Positions 1 to 10,846 of a DNA stretch of 64,000 bases are shown in pieces (positions within the stretch are counted from its first letter, which is position 1; each line of letters opens with the position of its first letter). Source of the stretch: Marasmius tenuissimus (Eukaryota; Basidiomycota; Agaricomycetes; Agaricales; Marasmiaceae). The notes beneath the pieces were generated by a model. It was not told the origin of the DNA. It was given only the letters and a program-made list of their open reading frames with translations, and did not search any database. The position numbers and the translations under genes are program-made. Where the stretch lies: contig JAQOTA010000050.1 in the NCBI GenBank assembly GCA_029532415.1, positions 2,046,001 through 2,110,000 of the forward strand, given 5' to 3'.

Positions 1-600
1 CCTCCATCAACTACCAAGTCAGAACACCCTCGGTGCTCACTTCTATTTTAGCCCCAATGTGCTTCAGCCGTTCTCAAAACCTTTGGACAATCCAGGTAAC
101 CACATCGTTCGGTGATAGAGCTGCATGAAACGGCCAAAAAACCAAAGGTGAACTATACAGTGTCAGCATCGAGATGAGGACAAAACGCGCGAAGCATCTC
201 CAGAGCTAGCCTTCCCGAGTTCAACAACGTCAGAGACACGATGATGGCGGATCTAATGTGTACCTTGAAAGCAAATACGTGATGAATTCAACAATCGAGG
301 TGAGGGCCAGCAAGGACATAGCAATTGCATCGAAAGCTTAGCGACTGAGGAATAAACTACAGACATACTGCAACTCTTCCTCCTGAGGCGGGTGAGCTTT
401 TTCAGAAACAATACCTCGCAGGCACATAACTTGATTGCTTTCAGCGAAGTCGATTCAATAAGCGCATGAAGGAGAACTGACCATACGGAAGAAACTACTG
501 CAAAAGTCTGACCCAGACGGCTCTGGATATGTGGTTCAAGGTTGAGATGTTGAGTAGTTTTGAGGGCGCACGAGCGGTGAGGCAACGAGAACAGTGATGT
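1..600 (-). pseudogene. Fragment of family F2, cut by the window edge
   Basis: The first 200 bases match, at the DNA level, segments near 17.88 and 61.73 kb (and more weakly 55.4 kb), all of which sit in the central part of the - strand F2 family. The stretch at 270-330 resembles 7.84-7.90 kb of the best F2 copy. No open frame runs through it, so it is a relic. I do not recognise F2 by function. Confidence 0.45.
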
Positions 601-1185
601 GTGACATTGGTGAGCTCATCCAAAATGAGACTGCCGGTCGCCCTTTAGAAGTAATGGTGCTGGGACCAAGACCTGACGAGAGCCCATTCAGCGATGCAAG
701 TCCCAAGAAGAGGGCAATCCGGACTCATTTCAATCAACAGCTGCGCCATGACTTGGACTGTATCTCCCAGAACCTTCGAGAGTCCACCAGATCAGAATCG
801 CCATCTCACGCTGTTGTTCATGGTGAGAGCCAGAACGGGTGAATTTACACCTGTCTTTTTCCCTCCAATTCTTCTCCCTCTTTGTGACTACCCCCTTCAA
901 AGTCCATTGACCTCTACTACAGTCCAACAAGATCTGCGCCCGTGCGAGACATACGTCGCACTCGTATGTTTTCTTTTGTCGGCAGTGGGTCCGAGGAACT
1001 GATTTTTGATGATTGCTAGAGATTTGTAGAGATCTTTCGAGCATCAGAGTGCGTATCCTGAGGTTTTCCCGTACAACGAGTTAGGTTGTGAGAAAGAATG
1101 GCAGTATCCGACAGCACGACAGAAACGAAAATGCAGACGAAATGGATTGAAATGGGAACTTCGGAGTGGGTGGGGTCTGATGGCA

Positions 1186-1380
1186 TTAAGGCTTTGTGGA
1201 TACTAGAACTGATCTCTCGGCGTTCGCAGACCAGAACGCAACAACGCAGTCGAGTTTGTTGTCTTCCTTGAGCTCGCGGATGTCTGCCCTGATGAGCTCG
1301 AAATGGGCTCGGATATCATAGGGAATTGTAGCACAGCCGGCCAGCGAGTACCCGGGAGACTTCCACCCAGTGTTAGGTGA
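1186..1380 (-). pseudogene. Coding-like - strand stretch, helical/coiled-coil relic
   Basis: On the - strand an open frame ending at 1186 reads through a helix-rich peptide with a core near IRADIRELKEDNK followed by AFWSANAERSVLVS. There is no start codon in it, so it can only be an exon or a relic. The Leu/Ile spacing would suit a short coiled coil. I do not recognise the protein. The rest of 600-1620 shows only short ORFs in several frames and nothing I can support. Confidence 0.25.
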
Positions 1381-1619
1381 AGAGAAAGGTAGTCGGCAGA
1401 AGGCCTGTTATCATACGCAGGGATCCGCTCTAATCAGACTTTGAGGGCTTGTAGGTACTAGGAATTGTATCAAACAATAAGGAAACACACCTTGGTGAAT
1501 ACCTAGCGGATTCGCTGCCTCACTACAGGCCCGTAATGTAGTATTTAGGTTCTAAGCCGGTCCAGTTGCTTGCAGCGAATATGAAAGTTGCCGTCTTCGG
1601 TATTTCCAGGTGAACGCAA

Positions 1620-3100
1620 AGCTTCATGTTGGTGGGTGTGGTTCAAGTCGAGACGGTTCGATCTGCCGGCTTAGTGCCGGTACTCGACTTTGACCAGAAT
1701 CCACCACGACCAACAACCCGTCTCTATCTCCATGCCTTCTGTAACCCGCACGAGCATGCGGCAATCACTCTGGAATATCAGAGCTCGGTTGGCACCGTGA
1801 TTTGGCAGCCAAAGAGCTCACGGAGGTTACTCGTGAACCTTCTGGCCAGCAAGAACGAAAATAACCGTCAATAAACCTCACGCGAGCTGCTATTTTGAAA
1901 AGAGATATCGGTCCTCAGGTGCGTATTATGCTTTGCTGTGTGCTTGAGGCTCTGGCTGACCAGTTTGAAGCTTAATTAGTGACCTCCATACGGAATCACT
2001 TGCACGTTAGTTCTCGCCCGCGACCAGAACACAGACACGTCGAACGGAAACCTCGACATTTTGCCAGGCAGAGCGAAGATTGGACTGCTCGACACGAGCA
2101 GAGACAATCGCCTATGGTGAATCCGGTGCTACCCACGAAATACCCAGAGATTTCGTCTTTGCTACACGGGCCCCCAGCGATTCGTATTTCTGTCCGTTCC
2201 TGGGGTCCAAAGCTATTTGAATCGCCTTGTACGCCATGAATCGAGGTGATGGCAATCAAACAACAAACTCTCCTTCTATTCCATCGATTCCCCGGCCATG
2301 GGCTATCCCGACGAGTCCATTTCAAACCCTCGAAACGGACTCGGTACCTGGTACCTTTGAAATAGCTCTTCCGGGGGGGTTTTGTTGGTTTGGCTCTCAG
2401 CTAAATGGATAGAGACGGAAGCCACAGTGGTGGAGGAGCGGGGTGTGACGAGAGAGAGGGCACAAAAGATGGGTGGGTGTTTTCCTCGAGTCGTGGTTCA
2501 TTTTCTTGACTGACCTTGCACTATATAGGTCCATCCAACCGTCTCCCAAGGTCGCGACTGCCCGGATTGTACCTTAGTTCTCACACGCAGAGTCTATTCT
2601 CTGGACAGCACGATCGGACATACTTTCTTTATTATCCTCTTGTTCTGTTCGTCACGACAACATGTTGTTATGTTCATCAAGTTGAGTTGCGAAGTTACGA
2701 TTTTAATTTCCCTCTCGACGTCTGCCACCGGTGTTAGTCCGAGCCCGGGACTACGAGCCAGTTCTGGACAGCGCTCATGGTCGTAATTACGGGTGTATCC
2801 CGATGCGTCCTTTTCTGTCTCTCAATCAAAACCCGATCCGGCCTATCAAAACGTTACAATTCGCGCTGAGAACGCTCGTAGGCGAGAGGCCGATAGTAGC
2901 GCTCGTACTCGTGCGATCTACTATCCGGTGGAAGACCAAGGGCTACAGATTGAAGCTGGGACTTGAGAGCTCAGTATAGCTATTCGAACGACAAAGGAAG
3001 GTGGGTATGGGTATTCGAGGCACACGGGACCACAAATGCTGTAGGCAAAACATGGTCATCACCGTGATGGTGTAGTGCTTTTGGGAGATATGGGGCCGAT
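1620..3100. repeat. R1 upstream block, copy 1 (precedes gene A)
   Basis: This block is repeated with high similarity before genes C (29.53 kb), D (40.96 kb) and E (49.41 kb) and in shortened or decayed form before B and F. It begins close to an ATG at 1626 that opens an 82-codon + strand frame (residues RLYLHAFCNPHEH are conserved in copies). Further short conserved ORFs lie on both strands, but no model joins them convincingly. It may hold a decayed gene, a divergent transcript, or only extended regulatory DNA. Confidence 0.6.
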
Positions 3101-3220
3101 ATTCCCTCGTGCAGGTCATGAGACGGCTGTGAGGTTTCTCACTTAAGATGGGCTGTGTTTGACGTCCTCCATCGTGCCTTTCTCTCCCTTTCCATTCCCT
3201 CTCTGTCTTGAGGCAAAGAC
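3101..3220 (+). promoter_or_regulatory. Promoter-proximal segment and 5' leader of gene A
   Basis: This segment is conserved before all six F1 genes. It contains a CTTAAG-like core, the string GGGCTGTGTTTGACGTCCTC, then a strongly pyrimidine-rich run ending about 15-20 bases before the ATG. Pyrimidine runs at this place often mark transcription starts in filamentous fungi. No clear TATA box was seen. Confidence 0.55.
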
Positions 3221-6200
3221 ATGCCTGATATTTTGGCCAATGCTCACAACACGACGATAGGGAACAATGCTAACTTCCAGACCGTGGCTAGGGATGTGAT
3301 CACGAATCATTATCATAGCCCGGAGCGAGGAGATCTGTTGACCATGGTAAGCGTCGGTTTGCGTGTTTGTCAGTTGTAGTCCTTGACCTTGAGCACAGAA
3401 CGGAAGGACCGTTAGAAGAGTAATTGATGGGGATATCATCTATCGACACCTGCTCTCGTCCAAGGTCCTATCGATCGACATCAGACTGGAGGGGACGTCA
3501 ACGTCAACAGAGTCGCAGGTATTCAAAGTCAAGAAAACGGTACAAACGGCCAAGATAGTCGGACGCCGGGAAAGGTTTACCACTACCACCCTTGAGTTGA
3601 TTGATGAGAAGGACCGAGACATTTTTGTCAAGGTGAGGATAAGTATCTAGGTACGGCGAAATGGTCTGACAATCAGTTTTAGCTTGTGAAGAAAGTCCTT
3701 GAAGCAGCGATGTGCCGGCGGTAAGTCAGCGAGTCAGTGGTCTGTCGGTCTATATAATGGGATATCACAGGTCGGCGTTGCTCACTCAACTCTTTGCAGT
3801 GGCGGAGTCAGATGCGCTAACATTGATGGTTCATGATGGTAGGTTCTTCGTTGTGGTTTTATGTAGCGGGCGCTGAAAGATAGTAGAATTGGCGAATGGA
3901 AACGAATTCGCTGGTCGGTATTGGCAAAAGAACTGGCTTGTATATTACTACCTCTCGTATACAAACGTATGTTCAGCCCTTGAGATCAGTGTCTTGACTG
4001 AGGAATATTCTCTAGACGGTTGCGGTTCGATCCTTGCGGGACGACGAGACTGTTACATTTCCAGTGAGCTAGCTATTTTTAGCATAGACTAGCTAATAAC
4101 AACAAACAGGTCGCCAAACGTTGGGAGGGTTGGTCATTGAACGCCAAGTCTTTGACGTGGATTTACGACCCGGTTTCTGTCCTCCTCAATCCACCAAGCG
4201 AAGAAGAGCTCCAACCATCCCCCGAACCACCAACCCCACTTCGCCAAGAAACCCCTCTGCGACTCGACACCGCCGAGATCGTCGCCTGCCTCGAGAAAAA
4301 CTTTGGCGATGTTTTGCATCTAGTTGCGGCGTCCAATCCGAGAATGTGGAATGGTGGTCTGTCAAATTTGGCCCATCACGGCCTTTTCACTCTTGGGGCC
4401 GTTGCCGACTACAAACGTGGAATCGTCGCCCACTTTCCTTCCTTCCCTTCTCCCGAGTGGACTTGCATGAGCCTCAGTCCCAACGTCAAAGCGGGGTTTT
4501 CAAGATCAGGTACGCCATCGTCCAATTCTGTCTTCCATCTTCTATCTTCTGACTTTTTTAGTCCCATGGCGAGTTGATCTCGCATTTCGCAGCACCGGCA
4601 ATGTTCTTCAAGTCACCCTCGAGTTTGGTTTGCGCATCCCAGAGAACGACCGCAATCGACTCCGTCGCGCTTATCTCTGTCAATCCCTCGACTTTTCGGA
4701 CAACTCTGATGATGTGTCATACCTCGGTAAGTGTCCCTTCACATACTCTTGCTCTTCCCCGTCTGATGCATTCTTCCCTTCAGCTTTTATCGACGAAATT
4801 GGATTCTTCCTCAAAGGTACTTTCCTCAATGACCCTACAAGCCTTCCGACGCCAACATACCTCTTTGTCCCTCCTCTACCGACCGAGTACATCAGCACCA
4901 CGCACTGCGTTCGCTATCCATTCCCAAAAAACCTATTCTACTGGTCTCACGACCCACAGGGAAGGACTGTCATCGCCGAGGAGGACTGGAAGAAATTCGG
5001 GATCCCTGGATTGAGCGTGGAGGGATGTGTTGGTTCAGGCCGGGATGGGTATGCTTATGAATTTGTCCGAGATCATCTTTGCGCAGGGAGTTATGAGCTG
5101 GACGGGAAACAGTATGCTCAGGACCATGGGTATCCCGAATTGATACATGGTGAGTACCAATGTTTCTTCCCTGGGTCAACCCTGCACTGACATGTTTGTT
5201 CTTAGGTGATCCTCACGATACCATCAGGCTGGAAGAGCTTAAAACCTCTCCCTCACAACTCGCATTCCCCTCAGCCTCTTCGCTTGAATTCTTGTCCCCG
5301 ATTGCATCCTTGGGTAGGAGGTTAGAGGGCAGTTTGTCAAATTTTGCTTTACACGGCATTTTGAAATTTGGGGCAGTCGTTGACTACCACAACCACGAAA
5401 CCGTTGCTTACCTTCCTCCTGGCCCTTCCCCCGAATGGTTTCGCAAGAGCCTCAACCCCGACGTCCAAGCGACCTGCTCCATCTCGGGTAAGTCCGCCCA
5501 ATACTTATAGACTCCATATCCCCCCCTCTAACTGTTTCAGTGCCTGGGCGAGTCAACTTCTCGTACCATAAAGCTGGTGATGTCCAAGTTGCCCTCGAGT
5601 TCGGCTTGCGCATCCCAGGATTGGTCCGCAATCGACTCAGAGCAGCCTACCTCTGTCAGTCCCACACATTGTGTGATGTCTCCAGTGGTACAAGGCATGT
5701 TGGTATGTGTCCTTCAACAAATCCTTGCTTCCCTTTTTTGACTAGTGTTTTCACTCAGTCTATATTGACCACGTCGGGTTCCGCCTCACAGGCACTTTCA
5801 CCAAGGATCCCACCACCTATTCCCCACCGGCGTATCTATTTGTCCCGCCTCTACGGACTGAGCTCATCAAACACATGCACTGTGTTCCGTTCCCCCAAAG
5901 CATATTCTATTGGTCCCATGACCCGCAGGGAAGGGATGCCATCCCTGAAGAGGATTGGGAGGAATTCGGAATTCCCAAATTGACCGTGGAGGAATGGATC
6001 GGTTCCAACTGGGAAGAGGAAAACTATGCGACTGTTCGGGAACATCTCGACTCACTAGACTACGATCTGGACGGGTGGGAGTATGCATGCGAGCACGGAT
6101 ACCCCGAGTTGATAGTAGGTGAGTATTTTCGTTCTCCTCAAAGTCGAGACTGTACTAACATCATTTCCCTTAGGTGATCCTCACGGTATCGAGGACATTG

Positions 6201-6517
6201 CATATTCAGACTCGGAGCTGGATTGTTCTTCTTCGCCTTCCCGCTCACAACTTACATCCCCGTCGAGCTCGTCGATAGTGGAGGAGCCTACGGAGTCACA
6301 GTGCGATCTGGAACGTGAAGATGCTCCGGCGTTACCGAAGGAAGGGGAAGGTACCGCAACTCACTGGGCCAAACGTGGCTTCTTGAACAAGTGGTGTACG
6401 TATATTTTCCATGTCCACATACACATTCGTCAAACTGACGCACCGTTTTCAGACAACTCGATCTTGGAGACTGTAACTCAAGCGGATACCTTGGAGTATT
6501 CAGTAGTCGCGTGCTAG
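3221..6517 (+). CDS. F1 gene A: pseudokinase-like protein with duplicated YWSHDPQG domain
   Basis: Unknown function; 871 codons in 14 exons: 3221-3346, 3399-3632, 3683-3720, 3771-3838, 3887-3966, 4016-4063, 4110-4509, 4562-4726, 4784-5149, 5206-5487, 5541-5702, 5759-6118, 6174-6395, 6453-6517. All junctions are GT-AG and the frame is continuous. Residues 1-42 form an Asn-rich beta-prone leader (NAHNTTIGNNANFQ). Residues 90-200 resemble a pseudokinase N-lobe through the hinge (LLTQLFAVAESD, then VHDELANG); no catalytic HRD or DFG is visible. Residues about 250-508 and 520-776 are two copies of one domain, with FYWSHDPQGR near 437 and 708. Residues 777-850 are Ser/Pro/Glu-rich and the tail is 21 residues. 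No signal peptide or clear membrane segment. Oddities: two Trp conserved in the other copies are lost (VEGCVGSG for VEEWIGSG; VPGRV for VPWRV). The start is the first ATG after the conserved CT-rich leader. Confidence 0.82.
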
Positions 6518-6836
6518 TTGGAATTCGAGCCGTCTTGACCTTCAATGTTATGTATTTTTACCAGATACGCCGCTCAGGCTTCGAATAATAGCGTGGCCCT
6601 CATCCAAATGCCTCCAGCCTCCTGGATAAATTCTACTCGCGCTAGCCTGGAATTGAACGCACAATGGGTCAGAACTTCCTCAGCCCTCTGACCTCGTGAG
6701 GTTCATTTCTGATCAGCCGAGTTGTGTGATGAGATCCCCTTCGCTTGACTTTACATGTCGCCGTGCGAGACGAGTCGGGCTATCACTCCGACTATCTGGA
6801 AAGACATGAATATTAGAGACGTTACGGATCCCCGGG
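6518..6836. other. 3' flank of gene A (conserved in all F1 copies)
   Basis: After the stop codon, the string ACCAGATACGCCGCTCA and a following block are repeated downstream of the other F1 genes, with small changes. It is probably the 3' UTR and polyadenylation region. No stem-loop terminator is expected in this kind of organism and none was seen. Confidence 0.4.
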
Positions 6837-9215
6837 TCACAAAGCGAATGGCGCGTCCGGTGGGCTACCACCACACTTTGCGGGATTCCAACGTACAATG
6901 CCATTCTCGTAGGCATTGAGCAAGCCACCTGGATCAGTACATCCGAATGTCACTGTGGGCATTCCAGCAAAGGTACCCATACTATACATCCGTAAAGTGT
7001 TCCAAGACCCTATTGGTCTTCCATTCTCAGGCGAAACTGAAAAGTACGCGGTGTGATAATTCACCGGTCGACTTCCACCTCCAAGAGCTTCGTCTGTACT
7101 TGCATTCACTGTAATCTCAATGAGATGGCTCCCTTCCGACGAAAGTCTCCTCGAAATATACACCAAATTCGTCATCAGGAAAGCAGACGCGGTCGACTCT
7201 CGCTCCTGGCAACAAGACCAATCTGCTTCAACGTTTGAGACTCATCTACCGCTCCATGTGCAAGATCCCTAGCGAGATTTTAGTACGTGCTGACTATGTA
7301 GTATGAGGCGAGTAAGTGTCAGGATTCAGCCAGTTCTCGGGTGAGCTCGTGTGATGAGAGGCTATTGATGTTTGTGACTGAGTAAACGGGGTGGGGAAGG
7401 GGTGTCCGGGTGTTATGATAGTTTGTAATACTCTGGTCACCTTGATTAGGGGCGAGAATAGAATGAAAGGACGCAACATTACTGCAACGAACCACTTGAG
7501 CGTAGCGTCTGAGAGGCTCGATGTTAGAAAGATCCAGTACGGGAACAGCCTTGACCAGTCGAACGCTTGTTCACCTTAACCACCCGTTAATTCAGAGAAT
7601 GCCCGTACTCACTTCATGACCCGAGGTTCTTCAGCTACTATCAAACTTTTTGGAAAAGCCAGGTGGCCGTATCGTTCGGTGGCGGAGCTAATTGAGATGG
7701 CTAAATACCAGGCGTTAGCTCTTCTGCGTTAACATTGAGAAGAGAGGAACACGTGCGATACATAAATGCATCATCAATGAGTTGAACAACGCCAAAGACA
7801 TGAAGATAAATTGTGTCTGTACGGAACACGAGTACGTGACAAATGCAACGACCGAGGGCGACTACCGGCAAGGACGTAGCGAATGTACAGATATGTAGCT
7901 GAGCGGAGGAAGAATGGTACAGATGTCCTTCCATCTCGTTCCTCCTGAGCCTGGTGATCCCTTCCAGTAGTGTTTGGGCAGAATCTCGATAATTCTCGGC
8001 GAAGGTCATCTAACAAGCGCGTGAGTGCCTGAAAGAGAACATATCATACGGAGAAATACCAACAGATGTCTATCCTGGACAGGTCTGTGGATATGTGAAA
8101 GTTCATGACCAAACCGCTGAGTGGGTTTGAGCGTGAACGAGTAGTGAGGCGAAGAGGACGCTGAATTGGTAAACGGTATTGGTGATTCCACCTGGGACGA
8201 GAGCGCCAGCAGAAATCGCTTGGTTGACGTGAACAAGAACCGCGCAACACGGCTAGAGGGTTTGCTTCTGGTCGAGTAGTGTGGTATTGTAAGAGTGGTG
8301 GGCTTTCATCTTGCCAGCTGTCGAGTTTTCTCTGTGTGTCGCGCGGGTTTGAGAGCGCCGTAGAGGTAAACAGGATTTCTGCCATTCTGGCCATGAGTCG
8401 AATGTGTTTTGGGATGTAGGGTGTGTCTGAATCCCATGAAGCTACACAACTTCCAACGGCTTCCAACCTCCCAGTCGTCGATCTGTACTCTTATCCCATT
8501 TCCCGGTCTCAAACTGTCCACAATAAGTTTATTGAACAGAGGAAATCTTGAAATGAATGATAGCGTACCTAGAACATCCTTAACCGCGGCGAGAAACCCA
8601 GAAATCCAGCTCGACTAAGTTGGCCGGGTGTTTACAACATTGACATCCTCAAGGAGGTGAGTTCGGTCCGAAACTGGTAGGAGAAAAGAGGCAACAAATA
8701 TAGAACGAAAATCAGCACGAGGATGTGTGCTTCGGGTGTGGGACCTTGAATGAACATGGTGGTCCAGGAGAGAGTGGCAGATCTGAACCAGCGCCAGGCA
8801 CCTAGAAACAATTGAGGCTCGTCGCGGCCCGTCTTGGTGTCCGGACCGGTGTACCTGAGCACCTTGTTCTGCTGCCTCCATGTCCTCCCGCTGGCGTCTC
8901 TCTTCACCGCTCTATTTAGGATGGGTTCTTCTATCGTTAGCCTCGAATTCTGGCAGCGCTTGAACACTACTTCTCGGATCCCTTGACCGCCATCTTCGAC
9001 AGTCCTGAATAATTAGCTTTGGATGCAGAAAGTGCGGAGGAGTGCGTACGCTCTGGTTAGTTTTCTCTGGCTCAGCTTCCGGTGCTAGGCTCGTATTTGG
9101 TCGATAGTTATGGCTTTGTACGTTTTGAGATTTTTCCATTTTTTATCCTCGCTGACAGAATATCTAGATGGTATGTGTGCGGTCGTACGGAGAGGTTTCG
9201 TCGAACTCGAGTCGA
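6837..9215 (-). pseudogene. F2 family copy 1, best preserved 5' and 3' ends
   Basis: Unrecognised - strand gene family, transcribed towards gene A. Reading down from about 9215, coding-like exons appear. One at about 8999-8740 has KRCQNSRLTIEEPILNRAVK, then YTGPDTKTGRDEP, then SATLSWTTMFIQGP; a 45-nt GT-AG intron may follow. Others are at 8470-8040 (QVESPIPF, LVMNFHISTD) and 8009-7701 (CTFATSLPVVALGRCI). The last exon, to a stop at 6837, has PTVTFGCTDPGGLLNAYENG and RWNPAKC. The C-terminal frame is also kept at 46.25-46.47 kb, which supports it. A stop after SLRMSML and frame changes near 8.5 and 7.7 kb suggest this copy is broken, although unseen introns could explain some of them. Confidence 0.45.
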
Positions 9216-9470
9216 CCGTCACCACAACAGTACCACAGTCGTCGGTAGCTTCTTAACTTAGCTCCATGGTCGACAATATAACGATTTTATATCTACCAAC
9301 ATCGCCTCTCGTCCGATCCTTGACCCCTCTCTTGTACGCCCGCCGACTGCCCTCATTTCCAGAAGCGCCCTAGTGGACATCACAATCCACATTATATTCA
9401 GGCATTTTCTCCCTTCGTGGTCACCTAGTCAAGGATTCATTCAATCTCATCGACCTTGTCTCGCACCCAG

Positions 9471-9853
9471 GCCCGGCGATCCCAACGACACATGGAACCG
9501 GCATTGCTCTAATAATTCTTCCACTCTACCTCCAGCAACGCGAATTCTCGTCTTCGATTCCGTGCGACGAACTGATGGCGCTCTTCATCTCGAACAGCAC
9601 TCCTCCCATTCGGCTGACTCCATCATCTTCACTCGCAGAAGCACCTGCAAAATGCGATGCAGAACGTGAAAATACACTAGCTCAACCAGTGATCCGCTGG
9701 CCATGGGCCAAACCCGTTTTGATCAAGTGGTGTACGTCCGTCTTCGTATCCACAAGTATATTTCTCAATTCTGATGCGTGATTTTCAGATAACTCTGTCT
9801 CGGAGACTCTGGCCGAAACTGATGGCTTATATCATTTCATTCTTTTATGCTAG
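9471..9853 (+). pseudogene. 3'-terminal remnant of an F1-like gene
   Basis: The stretch 9471-9731, a 57-nt GT-AG intron (9732-9788) and 9789-9853 mirror exons 13 and 14 of F1. The opening GDPNDT matches the GDPHDT start of F1 exons. AERENTLAQP and VLIKW match EREDAPALP and FLNKW, and the final exon is again 65 nt with NSVSETLAETDGL before the stop. There is a frame change inside the exon-13 part, and no upstream F1 exons are present, so it is a relic of a divergent F1 relative. Confidence 0.5.
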
Positions 9854-10123
9854 TTTGAATATCATCTTTGGTGCATTTTCACCGTCTTCCTTATGTGATT
9901 AATATCTGTTCACAAAGCAGATGAGATCCGAATGAGTCGTCCATACTATCACAGCGGTGTATACAAAACCAGGTGTTGGATGTCAAGCAGACTCGAATCA
10001 ATAACCACCTCAAAAAGAATACCTCGGGCACCTTGTAAAGTTCCCAGTCCTTTCCCGAGCGATGCAGACCACCGAGCAGACCCTGCGACAATTTCAGTCC
10101 ACTTCTGCCTTCACAAGCTCAGT

Positions 10124-10402
10124 TCACGTTGGATCCGCCGTGATCTCGCGGACGGAAAAGTCATACTGAGGTAAAGCTAGATCCATCACGACACCAGCGG
10201 GTGTGGTCAACGAGTACTGATACCCACATATTGTGCCCTCGCTTCCTCCCAAAGGATCATGAGCCCCAAAACGATTTCCGATTGAACGAGTTGCACCCAG
10301 TGTTCGATAGGATGCTGGGGCGGACTGGCTGACGTGGGCGCCCTTCGAGTCGGCGATGAACGAATGTTCATTCTTATATGTAGTGTCCGTTCGAAAAGGG
10401 GC
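10124..10402 (-). pseudogene. Isolated coding-like exon, unknown protein
   Basis: A 93-codon frame on the - strand starts after a good acceptor (CTTCTAG) at 10402 and runs to a stop at 10124. It reads well as protein, with GNRFGAHDPLGGSEG, GYQYSLTTPAGVVMDL and YDFSVREITADP. Upstream exons could not be linked. It has no match to F1 or F2 that I can see and I do not recognise it. It may be the last exon of a decayed gene running from about 10.8 kb. Confidence 0.3.
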
Positions 10403-10846
10403 CTAGAAGTGCCGCACTTTCCACGTCACAAGCCCCGTACGCCGTACGGAAATCATCGGCCTGGTCTTGAGAACGATGCCTCAACGACGAGCCTCCACAT
10501 CCCTCACCGCAGCACCAGAGTCAGAAGACCGTCACCTGTGAAGAGCGAGCACAAAATCCAAAGAAACAGCCCCAGGATGCGTGTACATCTTGACTGGTAC
10601 CCAAAGTCTGGGCTGGCAGCACTGCAGACTTACTCTCGTTGATGACGTCAATCCAGAAAGGGTTGCTCGTGAGTTTCAAGCTTTTATCGACGTCGAATAC
10701 TTATCGGCCTTCAGTTCCAGACATAGAAACCCACTCGGCCGGGATAAAGGAAAGGCGAGACGACGCAAATGAACTGTTGATAGTCGATGAAGGAGTGTGA
10801 AATATCGACGGTGGGTGGGGGTACCTAAGATGTCGATAAGTCAGAG

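Noticed and set aside
3221..6517. Active protein kinase in F1
   Set aside because: No Gly-rich loop, VAIK lysine, HRD or DFG motif is visible. Only the overall strand/helix/hinge order recalls a kinase N-lobe.
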